Assembly (NCBI GenBank): GCA_947095535.1
Contig: OX352773.1
Span: forward strand, 168,218,438-168,282,437
From: Poecilobothrus nobilitatus
Taxonomy: Eukaryota; Arthropoda; Insecta; Diptera; Dolichopodidae
Length of the DNA stretch: 64,000 nt
Direction of reading: 5' to 3'
This document shows positions 1-10,247 of this stretch, piece after piece (the first letter of the stretch is position 1; every line of letters begins with the position of its first letter). A program made the position numbers and the translations under genes. The notes under the pieces are model-generated. The model did no database searches. It saw only the letters and a program-made list of their open reading frames with translations, and was not told the origin of the DNA.

Positions 1-1311
1 AAAAAACGCTCGTGGATTTTCTTTTAAAATTCTAGCTTGCACTCCTTTTTTTTACCTTTCATATTAGCCCCATTGTCATAACCTTGTCCTCTGCAATTTG
101 CTAATTCCAAATTGAATTCTTCTAACGTTTCTACAATATTATCATACAATCCTTTTCCAGTAGAATCAAAAGCTGGTTTGAAAGAAATAAAATGTTCCTT
201 AATCTCCATATCCTGAATATCATAAAATCTTAAGGTTACGGAAAGCTGTTCGATATGACTTATATCAGGTGTGCAGTCTAAAATAATGCAAAAATACTTC
301 GATTTGCGAGCACGAGCCAAAATATGACTTCTTGTCATATCTCCAAGTGTACTTATCAATTGGTTTTGAATAGTTTTTCCACAGTAATGAACATGAATTT
401 CTTGTGAGATCACCTTGCGCAAGTGCTCATTTAATGGTTAAATCAAATTTTCCTAGAAGTTCAACAAGGCCGAGAAAATTCCCATTATGTGGGACAATTA
501 GCTTATCACACGAATCCCGAAATGACAAATTATTTTTCGCTAAAAATAATGTTATGTTTATCAATCTTTCTAGGACGTTTTTCCAATTGTGTTTTTCTTG
601 GGCTATTACAGATTGCAAATTTTTATCAATTGTTTTATTGCCTTTTAATCTTAATCTAGTTTCTATAAAGGTTCTTTCACATTTTAAGTGTGAAACTGAA
701 CGTTCGTGCATTTTCAAGCTGTCGTAGACATTTTTCCAATCCGATAAGCCACATTTTGCCAGTCCTGACCTAGCTGAACAATCAAAAAGTTTGCAAAATG
801 AACAAAATACAGAATTTTTGATTTCTGAATAATGCAACCAGTTTCTTAAGAAAATTTCACCATTATCTATATGGCGATAAAATAACGAATTGGAAAAGCT
901 GCGATTATTTTCGTCTTTTGGATAAATACGTTGTTCATTAAATGTTTTGTTTTCTTCATAGGTTATAATTATATGGTCAACTTCCGTACGTTTTAATGTT
1001 TGAGGCCAAAGTCCAATATCATTATAATTTAAAATATTTTCAAATACTACGGCTACAGAATTATTTGAGTCGTTATTTGAATCAATTAATTCAGTTCCAT
1101 GAGGAAATAAATTATCCTCATCTTCTTCTGATGAAACATTATCAATTTCTGAGCTTGCAGATGTTGAGTTGAAATGTTCATTTTCATCAGTTATGGATAC
1201 TGATTTATTGGACTTAAAATACTTCAATATTTTATCGTGTTTATCAGCATCTTTTTGTGTATTTATTTTTCGTTTGCGGTATTCATACCCACTTAACTTT
1301 TTTGGTGGCAT
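1..1311 (-). pseudogene. Broken hAT transposase (TTF-type zinc finger + DUF4371)
   Basis: I chose the start at 1311 (MPPKKLSGYEYRKRK) rather than the ATG at 1332, because the Lys-rich N-terminus is typical of the family. An acidic linker is followed by a TTF-type finger with Cys170, Cys173, His202 and His208 (numbering from this start) and the usual Trp residues. The frame stops at 427-429. The protein resumes in another frame from about 435 down to 24 with DUF4371 signatures (TPDISHIEQLS, then CRGQGYDNGANM). A second shift in an A-run near 51-58 moves the continuation (GVQARILKENP) to a third frame that reaches the left edge. The catalytic C-terminal part is outside the window. Transposases of this type bind the element ends and cut them out. 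With two frameshifts this copy cannot make a working enzyme. Confidence 0.85.
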
Positions 1312-1332
1312 TTTGCTATTGCGGAAAAACAT

Positions 1333-2067
1333 ATATATTATATAGATTACTTTTTAATATATTTTTAAACAAATTTAAATTTATTAATCGCACTAATATA
1401 TTTTAATCTTACCGTTTATAAGTACTTAGATTTTTAAAGCACAGAATAAAAATAAATTTACTCGATACAACTTGCAAATAGATATCACTTTCTTTATACT
1501 TAACGTAGCACTTGACTTGACTAAAAATTAATAACTTTGACGAATTATTTTCTCCGCTCCAATACCCAACCATAGATGAAGAATACTGCATAAAAGCTAA
1601 TGATTTTGTTTTTTATATTTTGACATGCATTTGAATTTTCCTAAGTTTGCTATGTTTATTTTGTTCTTTCTTGAACGTTATATTCAAATTGCAAAAAAGG
1701 TTGTTCAATATTATATTATATATAGTTTTTAAAAACGACATTATGTACATATATAGTATATATAGTTTTAAAAAACATTCAAAAGCAATCAAAGAAATAT
1801 TTGAAAGTAACTATAAAAAAAATTCAATCATAATTCTTATCAATTATTACCATGAAAGATGCTTATCATTTTTAATTTTTTTCTTTAGTATAGCATATGC
1901 ATTATTAGTTCTATTTAATTTTTATTATAATGATATACATATATGTAAATAAAAAAATCATAGCATTCATCATTAATAATAAAAATTAGATAGAAAACTA
2001 AGTGCATATTATATTATATCGTATGCTATATAAAAAAAATTTTTTTAAATTGATAAAATTTTAATTT
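1333..2067 (-). other. hAT 5' leader, no gene seen
   Basis: AT-rich sequence between the transposase start and the terminal repeat. The short open frames here (for example 1647-1952) show no recognisable protein and have the composition of chance frames. Confidence 0.5.
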
Positions 2068-2115
2068 GGCGCCCTAGGCTGGCGCCTTGGTCGCCTGGCA
2101 ATTGGGCCGGCCCTG
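2068..2115 (-). repeat. hAT terminal inverted repeat (one end)
   Basis: This 48-bp GC-rich patch in AT-rich DNA holds the palindrome GGGCCGGCCC (2104-2113) and two GGCGCC blocks. It marks the transposon border, and the matching end lies outside the window. Confidence 0.65.
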
Positions 2116-2229
2116 CTCCTATCCCAAAGCAATTTTTTATTTGCTTTGACATTCTTTCTAAAATTTATCATACGACACCCTTCATTTTTATATCATGTTA
2201 ATTTACTATACTTTTTTTTTTATATATAG

Positions 2230-2406
2230 AAAACCTCGATCAGTACCACATAGTAATGAATCAAAATTAGATCATAATAAAAATGGACATATTCATAAAT
2301 TACATAATAAAACTGATCCAAAGGAGGATGAATATAATAAAAAAGATTTAAAAGAACTTGGAACACATTTAAGATTAGTTTTTAATAACAAAAATAATGA
2401 TGAAAC
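2230..2406 (+). CDS. egr: Eiger-like TNF ligand, internal exon (stalk)
   Basis: First eiger exon visible in the window. The acceptor is a T-rich tract ending TATATAG at 2229 and the donor is GTAAGTAT at 2407, a near-perfect match to consensus. The exon opens with the last base of a codon and ends with two bases of a Thr codon completed by the next exon. It encodes 58 full codons of a hydrophilic stretch rich in Lys, Asn, His and Asp (KPRSVPHSNE to VFNNKNNDE), as expected for the extracellular stalk of a type II membrane ligand. No transmembrane helix is present, so the cytoplasmic and membrane exon(s) must lie to the left beyond the hAT insertion. On its own the exon is not diagnostic. The assignment rests on phase continuity to the TNF-domain exon. 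Confidence 0.75.
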
Positions 2407-2517
2407 GTAAGTATATTACACTTATTATAAACAATTTATTTATTTTATAAAATTAATATCTACTATTTAGAAGGAAATATTTTAATTTTTTTTTTTGTTT
2501 TTCTTCTTTCATCAAAG

Positions 2518-2828
2518 GATTGAAAAATTCAATGAAAAGATTGAAAAAGAATCTAAAAAGAATTTTGATAAAGTTCATGAATCTCAATTGAAACATAAAG
2601 GATCTGAAAAAGAAAAAGAAAGTAATATACAGGATCATCAATATCATGATTATGTTTTGTATCCACTTGTACAAAAAAAAAGAATTCATACACATAAAAA
2701 TCATAATGATGATGATGATGAAATAATCAATAGTAGAACATCTTCGGAAAATCATCGTAAAAGAAAAGCAAAAACTGTAAAACTTCGAAATGGACGTGAT
2801 AATCAAAATCATCGACGTTACAGAACGG
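2518..2828 (+). CDS. egr: Eiger-like TNF ligand, exon with basic cleavage-like motifs
   Basis: A pyrimidine-rich acceptor (TTCTTCTTTCATCAAAG) ends at 2517 and the donor GTAAAAAA begins at 2829. The intron before it is 111 bp. The exon starts with one base completing a split Thr codon and ends with one base of a Gly codon. The product is a charged, probably coiled stretch (IEKFNEKIEKESKKNFDK), followed by Asp-rich and then strongly basic sequence. RKRK (2756-2767) and RRYR (2813-2824) fit the minimal furin pattern RXXR or resemble it. TNF ligands including Drosophila Eiger are known to be shed by stalk cleavage; that these are the cleavage sites is inference. An overlapping minus-strand open frame is a shadow. 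Confidence 0.8.
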
Positions 2829-2957
2829 GTAAAAAAAATCCAAAATTAAAATGACAACAAACCTTGAACCTTATTATGAATTGAAATTTTGAACAATAAT
2901 TTAATTGGCTTTTGATTTATAATGTTTATTTTTTTTTCGCTTTTGAATATGTTTTAG

Positions 2958-3092
2958 GTAAATTATATTCACATAATCATCATCAACATCAACATCATAA
3001 TCAATATCATCAACAGGATCATAGAAATAAAGATATAATTGCTGCACATTTTAATTTAAATCGTCTACATGTCACAGATGATTCTAATAAAG
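2958..3092 (+). CDS. egr: Eiger-like TNF ligand, exon with His-rich stalk and start of the TNF domain
   Basis: The acceptor is TATGTTTTAG (ends 2957) and the donor GTAAAATT (3093). The intron before it is 129 bp. Two bases complete the split Gly codon, and the exon ends with one base of an Asp codon completed 10.4 kb downstream. It encodes a His/Gln/Asn-rich run (SHNHHQHQHHNQYHQQDH), then IIAAHFNLNRLHVTDDSNK. The AAHF segment looks like the first beta strand of the TNF homology domain, where family members usually carry an Ala-His pair. The His-rich run could bind metal, but that is speculation from composition. Confidence 0.8.
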
Positions 3093-4995
3093 GTAAAATT
3101 ATAATTATTATGATATGAAATTGAATAATAACAAAAGAATATTTAACAAATAGAGTATTTAAGGATTTTCAATAGAAGAAATTGTGTTTTCCATAATAAA
3201 TTATTAAAATAACACACTTTAATATTATAAGACATTTATAATTTCTTTTATAAATTGTTTTATATTAAATAATTCATTTTAAATTGGAAATCTTTAAAAA
3301 AACACAAGTTCAAGATGAAAATAAGTTTTCCATACCCATATACCTAGCCAGTACATATACCCAGTTTTTTTTCTTTTGAACTTATATTTTCTCAATGTAA
3401 TGATTTATAAAAGTATTGTCTATCATTGTTAACTAAAATTCAAAGGAGCCTTAAGAATTATATAATTTAAGAATCGTAGGATATTTTTATTTAAGTAAAA
3501 TTGGTACTGGCACTGATAAATTACAATTTCAAATTAATAATTATTAATAACTTCAGCTTATTATAAAATCAACAGATTTTCATTTTGGAAGTTTGCGAGG
3601 GCTGAACAGGCGTTGAGTAATTGAATAAATTTACAAAGAATTTAAGTAAACCCGAGTCTTTTATCGCTAAAAATACCTATACTTGTTTAATTAATGTAGG
3701 AGAAATTTCCAATAAAAATATCTGTAGAGTTCCCAGGGTTCAAATGAAAACTAAGTTTTCAATATACATATGTATGTTTATAATTCAGAGAATTGTTATT
3801 CTTTTATTTTTAATAATATTATTGGTGTTTTCCAATGTTAGGTTACTTTTACATATTCCTTTTCCATTTTCAATATAATTTTTCTCTTGTTCACTTGGGT
3901 TAGTTCAGATTTTTTTATTTTTCGCATACTATTTTTCTTTATTAGACGAAAAATGATTTAATTGAATTTATTATGTAGGTTGAGAAAAATGAGTGTACAT
4001 GCAGAGAAACGTGTATATCAGAACAAATATATATATAAACAGTTAAATAGATTTTTAGAACCAAATATTGGAAGGGTGCCAGAACTAACTTTGAAAAAAA
4101 AGAAGGTGGTCTAGAGTATATAAGACGAGGATTATAAAATATAAGATCTTATAAATATGACACAAGACATAAAATTTTTTAAGGTCAAGTAGGTGAAAAT
4201 TATGGCAACCACATCTACTATTATAGTTGACTAAATAATAAAATACGTTGTAAATGAAATAATCAATTAATTAATTTAAATTGGAATTAAATAGTGAACA
4301 TATCAAGAAAGTGTGTATCGTTATAGAAAACATTTTAACAGTATAAATTAAATAATCCATCTGTAATATCTAATGAAATATTTAAATGTTTTTATCCTAA
4401 ATGACCACGCTCAGGTTACAAAAGCCGTGACGCTAAAAATAATAATATAATATAAAATATTGACATTATAACATTTTCTAAAATTTAGTATGTCCTTTTT
4501 TATTATCTTTCCGAATCAGAATTTTCATTGCTTCTATTTTTACTGGTTTCAACTTCTCATCTGTAATTGGTATAGTTGTTGTCAAAAAAACATCCTATAC
4601 TTATAACGAATATTAGATGCGTCTATGTCTAATTATCATAATTAAATATAATTAATTTTTTTTCTATTCGCTTATTTTGGAAAAATGTATATAAGTAAAC
4701 TATATTATAAGAGAAATTCTTAGAAGGATAATATGCAAAGCCAAAAAAATTTGATTATTACAAAATTCTGAATACTTTAATATTTTACAAATTTTTATGC
4801 TTTCCCTGTTCCTTAAAAGTTATAGCAGTTATAAAGTTCAGCATCCGACATAAATAATAATGATAATTTAAATTAAGCTAAATTAATTAATTACATAATA
4901 TTAGGTTTATTCTGATCATTTATAAGTTTTTCATTATAAACAAACTCTTGTAAAATATCGAAATTTTTTTTTTTATTTAAATATGTCTTGTTCTG
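3093..4995 (+). other. Start of the 10.4-kb eiger intron, no gene seen
   Basis: AT-rich intron sequence. The open frame at 3621-3878 resembles no known protein. No repeat family was recognised here. Confidence 0.4.
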
Positions 4996-5080
4996 AGGTC
5001 TCGGTGGCCTAGTGGGTAAGAGCGTATAAAATACATTGTAAAGGCTGTGTAATTTCCTTGTCACATTTATACACACACTG
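4996..5080 (+). repeat. tRNA-derived SINE, internally deleted copy
   Basis: Carries the A-box region (TGGCCTAGTGGGTAAGAGCG) of the SINE family seen at 7.4, 21.3, 37.8, 41.0 and 43.4 kb. It jumps straight to the 3' part (AAGGCTGTGTAATTTCCTTG), so the B box is missing. Confidence 0.7.
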
Positions 5081-5089
5081 AATAATAAT

Positions 5090-7435
5090 AATAACAAAAT
5101 AAATATTCAAAATTTAACACATTCAACATGTACAAAATTTTTCTAATATAAATTTAAAGAAAAAATTGCATACACCCAGGCGAGTTGAAAAATTGCAGGA
5201 ATTAATCAAATAAAATATTGAATAAGCTTAGGCTTATTCTGTTTAAAACTGAATAAACTTTTTATACTTACCTATATTGCCTATATAATATATAGTTTAA
5301 TTTTTAAATACTGAAATTTTTTTATTCCGGTGCTCCAAATTACTTTTCTCTTTTTGATTAAATGATAAAAATTAAATAAATAATCCGAATTATTTGAAAA
5401 CTGGATGTGATGTAAAAAGAAAAAAGAAAAAACACACATTTTAAAAATGTTCTTATACATGTAATTATGTTAAGGAATAGATTCATTCTATTTTATTTTA
5501 TTTTAATATTTAAAATTTATTTTTAGTTTATTTTTTATTTGCAATGTGTAAACATATACCTAATTACCTATGTGGGGTCTTAAAATAACAAAAATTTTAA
5601 GTTTAAATAGAAAGTTATGAACGATGATATTCAAAAAAATGATTTTTTTTTTAAAAATACGTTTCTGAAACTTATAATCTTATGATTTTGAATAATCTGT
5701 TTGAATACTCTTCTCATTGATGTGTTTTCATAAAAATTAATCTTGGTATTTATATTTATAAATATATTTTTGCTACAGGTTGAATTATTTTAAAAGATTT
5801 ACTGCTATTTCTATTGCTACAAATATTTTTTTTTATGTTTTTTTATGTTCTTAGTATAAAAAAAGGTTGTCAAATTCAAAAGGTTTTCAAATAGGTTCTA
5901 TACATGTTTTAAGGTATTGTTTACATTAAAATTTTTATAAAGGTATGTTTTGATTTTTATACTTTTAAAATTTAAAATTCAAATTTAAAACTTTTTGAGG
6001 CTAATTGTAAAGTTTGAAAGACAAAAAAAAAAAAGTTTTAAGGATGAAAACACTTGTTTTACAAAAATCTAAAATGGAAAATAAAATATAAATTTAACAA
6101 AATTATTATTACACAAATTTTAATACAGACATGGGGTTATCTACAACCCTAAATGCAAGATTTTTGATCGAAATTTTATTTTTAAATCTTTAAACGATTA
6201 AATCAATGTGGTTATGTTAAAATATGAAAATTCACAAACGTGCAGTATTGCTAATATAAAAAAAAAAATTAATATTAGTTTTAAATTTCTTTGGGGTTAC
6301 CAAGAATTCCGATTAGTATTCCAGGGTTAAATAATTATATATGCATATTAATCAATTCTTATTAGAAATATAATATTTCTCTTTGAAATTAAAAATTCTA
6401 TACTTAAAAGTTTTCTTGTTTTACATTCGTGTACATGTATATATATATATATATTAATACATATACATATATATATATATACCTAACATGCACACATAAT
6501 TCACATGTATAGGTACATTATAATATAAATAATTCTATATTTATTTTGCACATTTAAATAATTTTTTTTTTTTTTTTGCTACACCCTACATCTACATGTT
6601 TATTTTTTTTGATTTTCTGTTTAATAAATACCCTTATACGTACATTAAAATGAATAATAAATAAGTCCACTTTATTTTGAAAAACCATTTGATTTCATAT
6701 CAACTTGAATAAAAAATAAAAAAAAAAACAAAAACAAAGTAGAAAAATTCAGAAATAATACAATCTAGTTCATTGAGTTTTTCACATATCTATATATACA
6801 CATATACATAACTTTTGACCTTATATATTCATTTCAACTCAGAGTATACAATAAAAAAGGACGATAAGATTTAAAAAAAAACCAAAACAGTGAAAAAAAG
6901 GTGAAAGAAAAATAATATAATATACATATACATATATAAAATATCAGATCATAATAACAAAACAACGAAAAGTCATTTAAAATTCATTTATTCTTGTTCT
7001 TTAATTCATGATTGTAATACTACAAAATTTCTTTTAAAATTTATATATTCATATGAATATAATATATATATATATATAATACATACATTTTAACAGTAAC
7101 AATATGAAAATTAACACTCAAATATTTCATTGCTTCTTGACTTAACATTCTTTAGTTTAAATCTTCGTTTATTTACTTAATTTCATATTCTTAATCCCAA
7201 AATTATCCTTTCAATTGCTAGTTTCTACATAATATTTATAAAGTTGAAATTATTAACTTTAATTTTTATTCCTTTCAATTTTAAAAACTATTATTATATA
7301 TCTTTTAAGAACAGTTAAGATGCTATTAAATTTTTAATATCATTTGAAATTAAAGGATATCTAAAAAAGAAAATTTTTGATCCGTAAAATATGCAATAAA
7401 TTAATATAAATAAAATATATGAATAACAGTATGTA
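5090..7435. other. AT-rich intron, includes (TA)n microsatellite
   Basis: No gene or recognised element. An imperfect (TA)n tract interrupted by TAC/ATG units lies at 6431-6482. The rest is low-complexity A/T sequence with poly(T) runs. Confidence 0.4.
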
Positions 7436-7550
7436 GGGGCTTCGGTAGCCTAGAGGGTAGGCGTATGGCGCATTAACCGAAGGAGTGTGGGTTCGATTCC
7501 TGCACAGGTCGTAAGTGTTTTTTCTTTTCATACCCCCCTTACGACCAAAT
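7436..7550 (+). repeat. tRNA-derived SINE, tRNA-like head
   Basis: The box A region is GTAGCCTAGAGGGTAGG and box B is GGTTCGATTCC, the internal promoter layout of RNA polymerase III genes. The middle (GGCGCATTAACCGAAGG) is closer to a real tRNA than in the other copies. GTCGTAAG and CTTACGAC after box B form an inverted repeat. The 3' body is divergent or missing. Confidence 0.65.
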
Positions 7551-7620
7551 ATAATGTAAATATATAGTATATAATATAAACAAAATAAATAATATTAGTA
7601 AATAATTTAATAATAGTATA

Positions 7621-9569
7621 ATAATGCAATAAACAATTCGTATTTTCCTAAGAATTGGAAAACAGCGAAAACCATATTGATAAAGAAACCTGGCAAAGAT
7701 CCAACCAACCCCAGCAATTATAGACCAATAAGCCTAATGCCAAACATAAGTAAAATATTTGAAACTTTAATAAATGATAAAATTTCGAGCATTGCACACT
7801 CAAAAAACCTCATACCTGATAACCAGTTTGGGTTCAGACACAAACACAGTACAATTAACACTATAACTAAATTAACTTCCGATATTTGCTGGTTCATAAA
7901 TAAAAACTACGGCGTTGGTGCCTGTCTCATTGATTTGGAGAAGGCATTCAATTCAGTTTGGTTGGACGGTTTAACATACAAATTATTAAAATATAAATTT
8001 CCATTACGCTTAATAGTACTTATTAAAAATATGTTATACAATAACAAATTTCTAGTACATAGCCAAAATAATATGTCTAACAAAACATTTGTAATTGAAA
8101 ATGGTCTCCAACAAGGTATTGTTAACGCACCAATTCTTTTCTCGATCTACATAGCAGATCTTTTGCTCTGGTTAGACCGAGTTAAAGGTAATAATTATGC
8201 CCTAGCTTTCGCAGACGACATAATAATATACTCTGCGAATGACACTGTAAATAGCATTCAGTATACTGTTCAAAAAATGTTTAACATTGTACAAGATTAT
8301 TGCAAAATATGGAAATTAAAAGTGAACTTTAGTAAATGTGAAACCGTGTTATTCCGTAACACGGTAGACAAAACAAGTTCAGACATTAGAAAAAATTGGA
8401 AAAATTTTACCATTAAATCGCCCATTTCACCTCTCGCAAATAAAAAAGTCGTTAAATATCTTGGGGTTCACCTTCATAGAAATCTGAACTTCATTGATCA
8501 TATAAAATATACAAAAGAGAAAGGTAATAAATCCTTTATGGCAGCAAAAAATCTCTTCTACAACAAAAATATCAGTAACAGAGTCAAAATTATTTGCTAC
8601 CAAACATTAATAAGGCCTACGCTTGTATATGGTGTACCCATATGGTACAATATCAGTGCAAGCCTAATGGAAAAAATCCGCAAGTTTGAAAGAAAGTGTA
8701 TAAGAGTTTGCATCAATAAACATAGAAAACCTGAATCCGAGTACAAACATTTTTACTCCAATAAATATTTGTACAAGGAATCAAAAATCATAAGAATCGA
8801 TAATTTTATTATAAAATTAATTCGCAACCACTATGATAGAGCATTAAATACTCCAGAAAATGGTTTAATATCACATATATTTTACCACAATGAGGAGTAC
8901 ATCAAGAAGACTTTGCTCACGGGCTTCATAGCACCTGAGCATTTCATCTTCTTAGACAAGCATGGTTATATACAAAACCAAAATCATGTCCCTATACTAT
9001 TTCATTATAGTAGACGGGCTACATGTAAACAAATTGAATATGATCCAGGTAACATCAACGCAGATAATATGAAATATGACATGTCGATACCAGATATAGA
9101 TAAATCAATAAAAAATAATTATTGGTGGTTAAGCACGTTATAAACAAAAAATAATTTATTTGTATAAAAGATTAGTACTTTAAATTATTAGATTAGTGTT
9201 ATTTTAGTATTAAAATAATAATTTTTAGTTATAAGTTTCTTAATTAGTTGTAAGAATAGGATAAGTTAGGTTAAGGTTTTATTTAAAAAAAAAGTATAAA
9301 AAAAATTGCCTTTTTTAAATTTTTTGCAATTAATTAAAACTAAGGAATTAATACATACTCAAAGGTATGATTAAGATAGTCAGTAAACATTCATAATAAT
9401 TATTAAGACAAACAATTTAACATAAAAAAAAAACATTTTATTTTTACATGTTAATTTTTAAAGCACGAAAAACCTTTTTTGTTAACTATTTTTGTAGGTT
9501 AAGTTATCATAAGTATGTAAGCAAACAACAAAATAAAAGTTCAATAAAAAAAAAAAAAAAAAAAAAAAA
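7621..9569 (+). mobile_element. 5'-truncated LINE (jockey-like non-LTR retrotransposon)
   Basis: Both borders are readable. TTTAATAATAGTATA occurs at 7606-7620 and again at 9570-9584 as a 15-16 bp target duplication. The 3' end is a run of more than 20 A just before the second copy, with AATAAA at 9543. The element begins inside the reverse transcriptase, so ORF1, the endonuclease and the first part of the RT are lost, as usual for LINEs that stop early during target-primed reverse transcription. Intact duplications, a long A-tail and an unbroken reading frame suggest a relatively recent insertion. Confidence 0.88.
7623..9143 (+). CDS. Reverse transcriptase, C-terminal part of LINE ORF2
   Basis: The frame is open from the 5' truncation point to TAA at 9141-9143, and no native start is present. 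Numbering from the TTG at 7677, the motifs are: NYRPISL (14-20); LIDLEKAFN (84-92, where most relatives have AFD but the first, catalytic Asp is kept); QQGIVNAPILFSIYIADL (145-162); catalytic AFADD (177-181); YLGVHL thumb region (261-266); and TLIRPTLVYGVPIW (310-323), typical of jockey/CR1-group enzymes. No RNase H domain follows. The enzyme would copy LINE RNA into a nicked target site. About 400 bp of 3' UTR follow. With its N-terminal half missing, this copy is dead. A related older copy lies at 12047-12803. Confidence 0.88.
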   Translation, partial: NAINNSYFPKNWKTAKTILIKKPGKDPTNPSNYRPISLMPNISKIFETLINDKISSIAHSKNLIPDNQFGFRHKHSTINTITKLTSDICWFINKNYGVGACLIDLEKAFNSVWLDGLTYKLLKYKFPLRLIVLIKNMLYNNKFLVHSQNNMSNKTFVIENGLQQGIVNAPILFSIYIADLLLWLDRVKGNNYALAFADDIIIYSANDTVNSIQYTVQKMFNIVQDYCKIWKLKVNFSKCETVLFRNTVDKTSSDIRKNWKNFTIKSPISPLANKKVVKYLGVHLHRNLNFIDHIKYTKEKGNKSFMAAKNLFYNKNISNRVKIICYQTLIRPTLVYGVPIWYNISASLMEKIRKFERKCIRVCINKHRKPESEYKHFYSNKYLYKESKIIRIDNFIIKLIRNHYDRALNTPENGLISHIFYHNEEYIKKTLLTGFIAPEHFIFLDKHGYIQNQNHVPILFHYSRRATCKQIEYDPGNINADNMKYDMSIPDIDKSIKNNYWWLSTL

Positions 9570-9584
9570 TTTAATAATAGTATA

Positions 9585-10247
9585 AAAACCTATAATGGCC
9601 TTAGTAGCCGATGGTTCAATAATATTGCATTACATTTATGTATGTAATATTAATATAAATAAATAAATAAATAAATAAAACAGTATGTATTATATTATTA
9701 GCAGTACAATATTTTTAAAGCTGAACTGAAACTTTAGAAAATCCAGATTTTTTTTTTTATGTGTGACTGTTTTCTGGCTGCAAATGTCTCGATAATAAGA
9801 TTGGTGTACTAAATCTTTAAAACTTTGCGTTTGTTTTATTAACTCTGTCATTAGTACATAAAAGGAATTATTAAACTTTTCAATTTTAAAATTATAACTT
9901 AATAACTTAAAAACTAGACAGAAAATAACTTATTGATACAAATACTCTTCCTTTTATATATCCAATCTAATTGTATGCTTTTTCCATAAGCTTTTTGGGA
10001 CCAAAAACCTGTTAAAAAAGTCAAAGTTCTATCTTTGCAAGAATTTTAGCTCCTTGCCAAAAAAAAGACAAGTACCGGAAACAGTCAATTAATTAAATAA
10101 TCCAATATACACTCGGATCGAATGAATAGGGTTGAATGTGGATACAAATCAAAAACCATTTCACAATTAAACAACAAAACTTTCGTTGTTTGGAATTGTT
10201 TGTTTTTGTGTTCAAACTTTCCAATGACTGTTGCCAAAAAAAAACCA
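9585..10247. other. Intron sequence with (AAAT)n tract
   Basis: An (AAAT)n run at about 9655-9680 follows GGCCTTAGTAGCCGATGG (9597-9614), which looks like a worn repeat end. The rest shows no gene. Confidence 0.35.

Larger units (their letters stand above)
1..2115 (-). mobile_element. hAT DNA transposon, 5' part (cut by window edge)
   Basis: The element reads on the minus strand from a GC-rich terminal repeat ending at 2115 through a 5' leader to a broken transposase that runs off the left edge. The outermost bases on the minus strand are CAGGGCCGGCCC, a start typical of hAT elements. The 8 bases just outside (2116-2123, CTCCTATC) are the expected target duplication, but the partner lies off the window. 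The element sits about 110 bp upstream of an eiger exon, in an eiger intron and opposite to that gene. It has at least two frameshifts, so it is not autonomous. Assignment to the TTF-finger/DUF4371 group of hAT is by motif recognition. Confidence 0.8.

Noticed and set aside
1647..1952. Hydrophobic 101-codon frame, considered as the missing eiger membrane exon
   Set aside because: It lies within the hAT element (border at 2115) and lacks suitable splice sites and similarity.
2453..2812. Minus-strand Phe/Ile-rich frame opposite an eiger exon
   Set aside because: Shadow of the Lys/His/Asp-rich exon; no protein features of its own.
7436..7510. True tRNA gene at the SINE head
   Set aside because: Boxes A and B are good but acceptor stem pairing fails and the sequence continues into the SINE family body.
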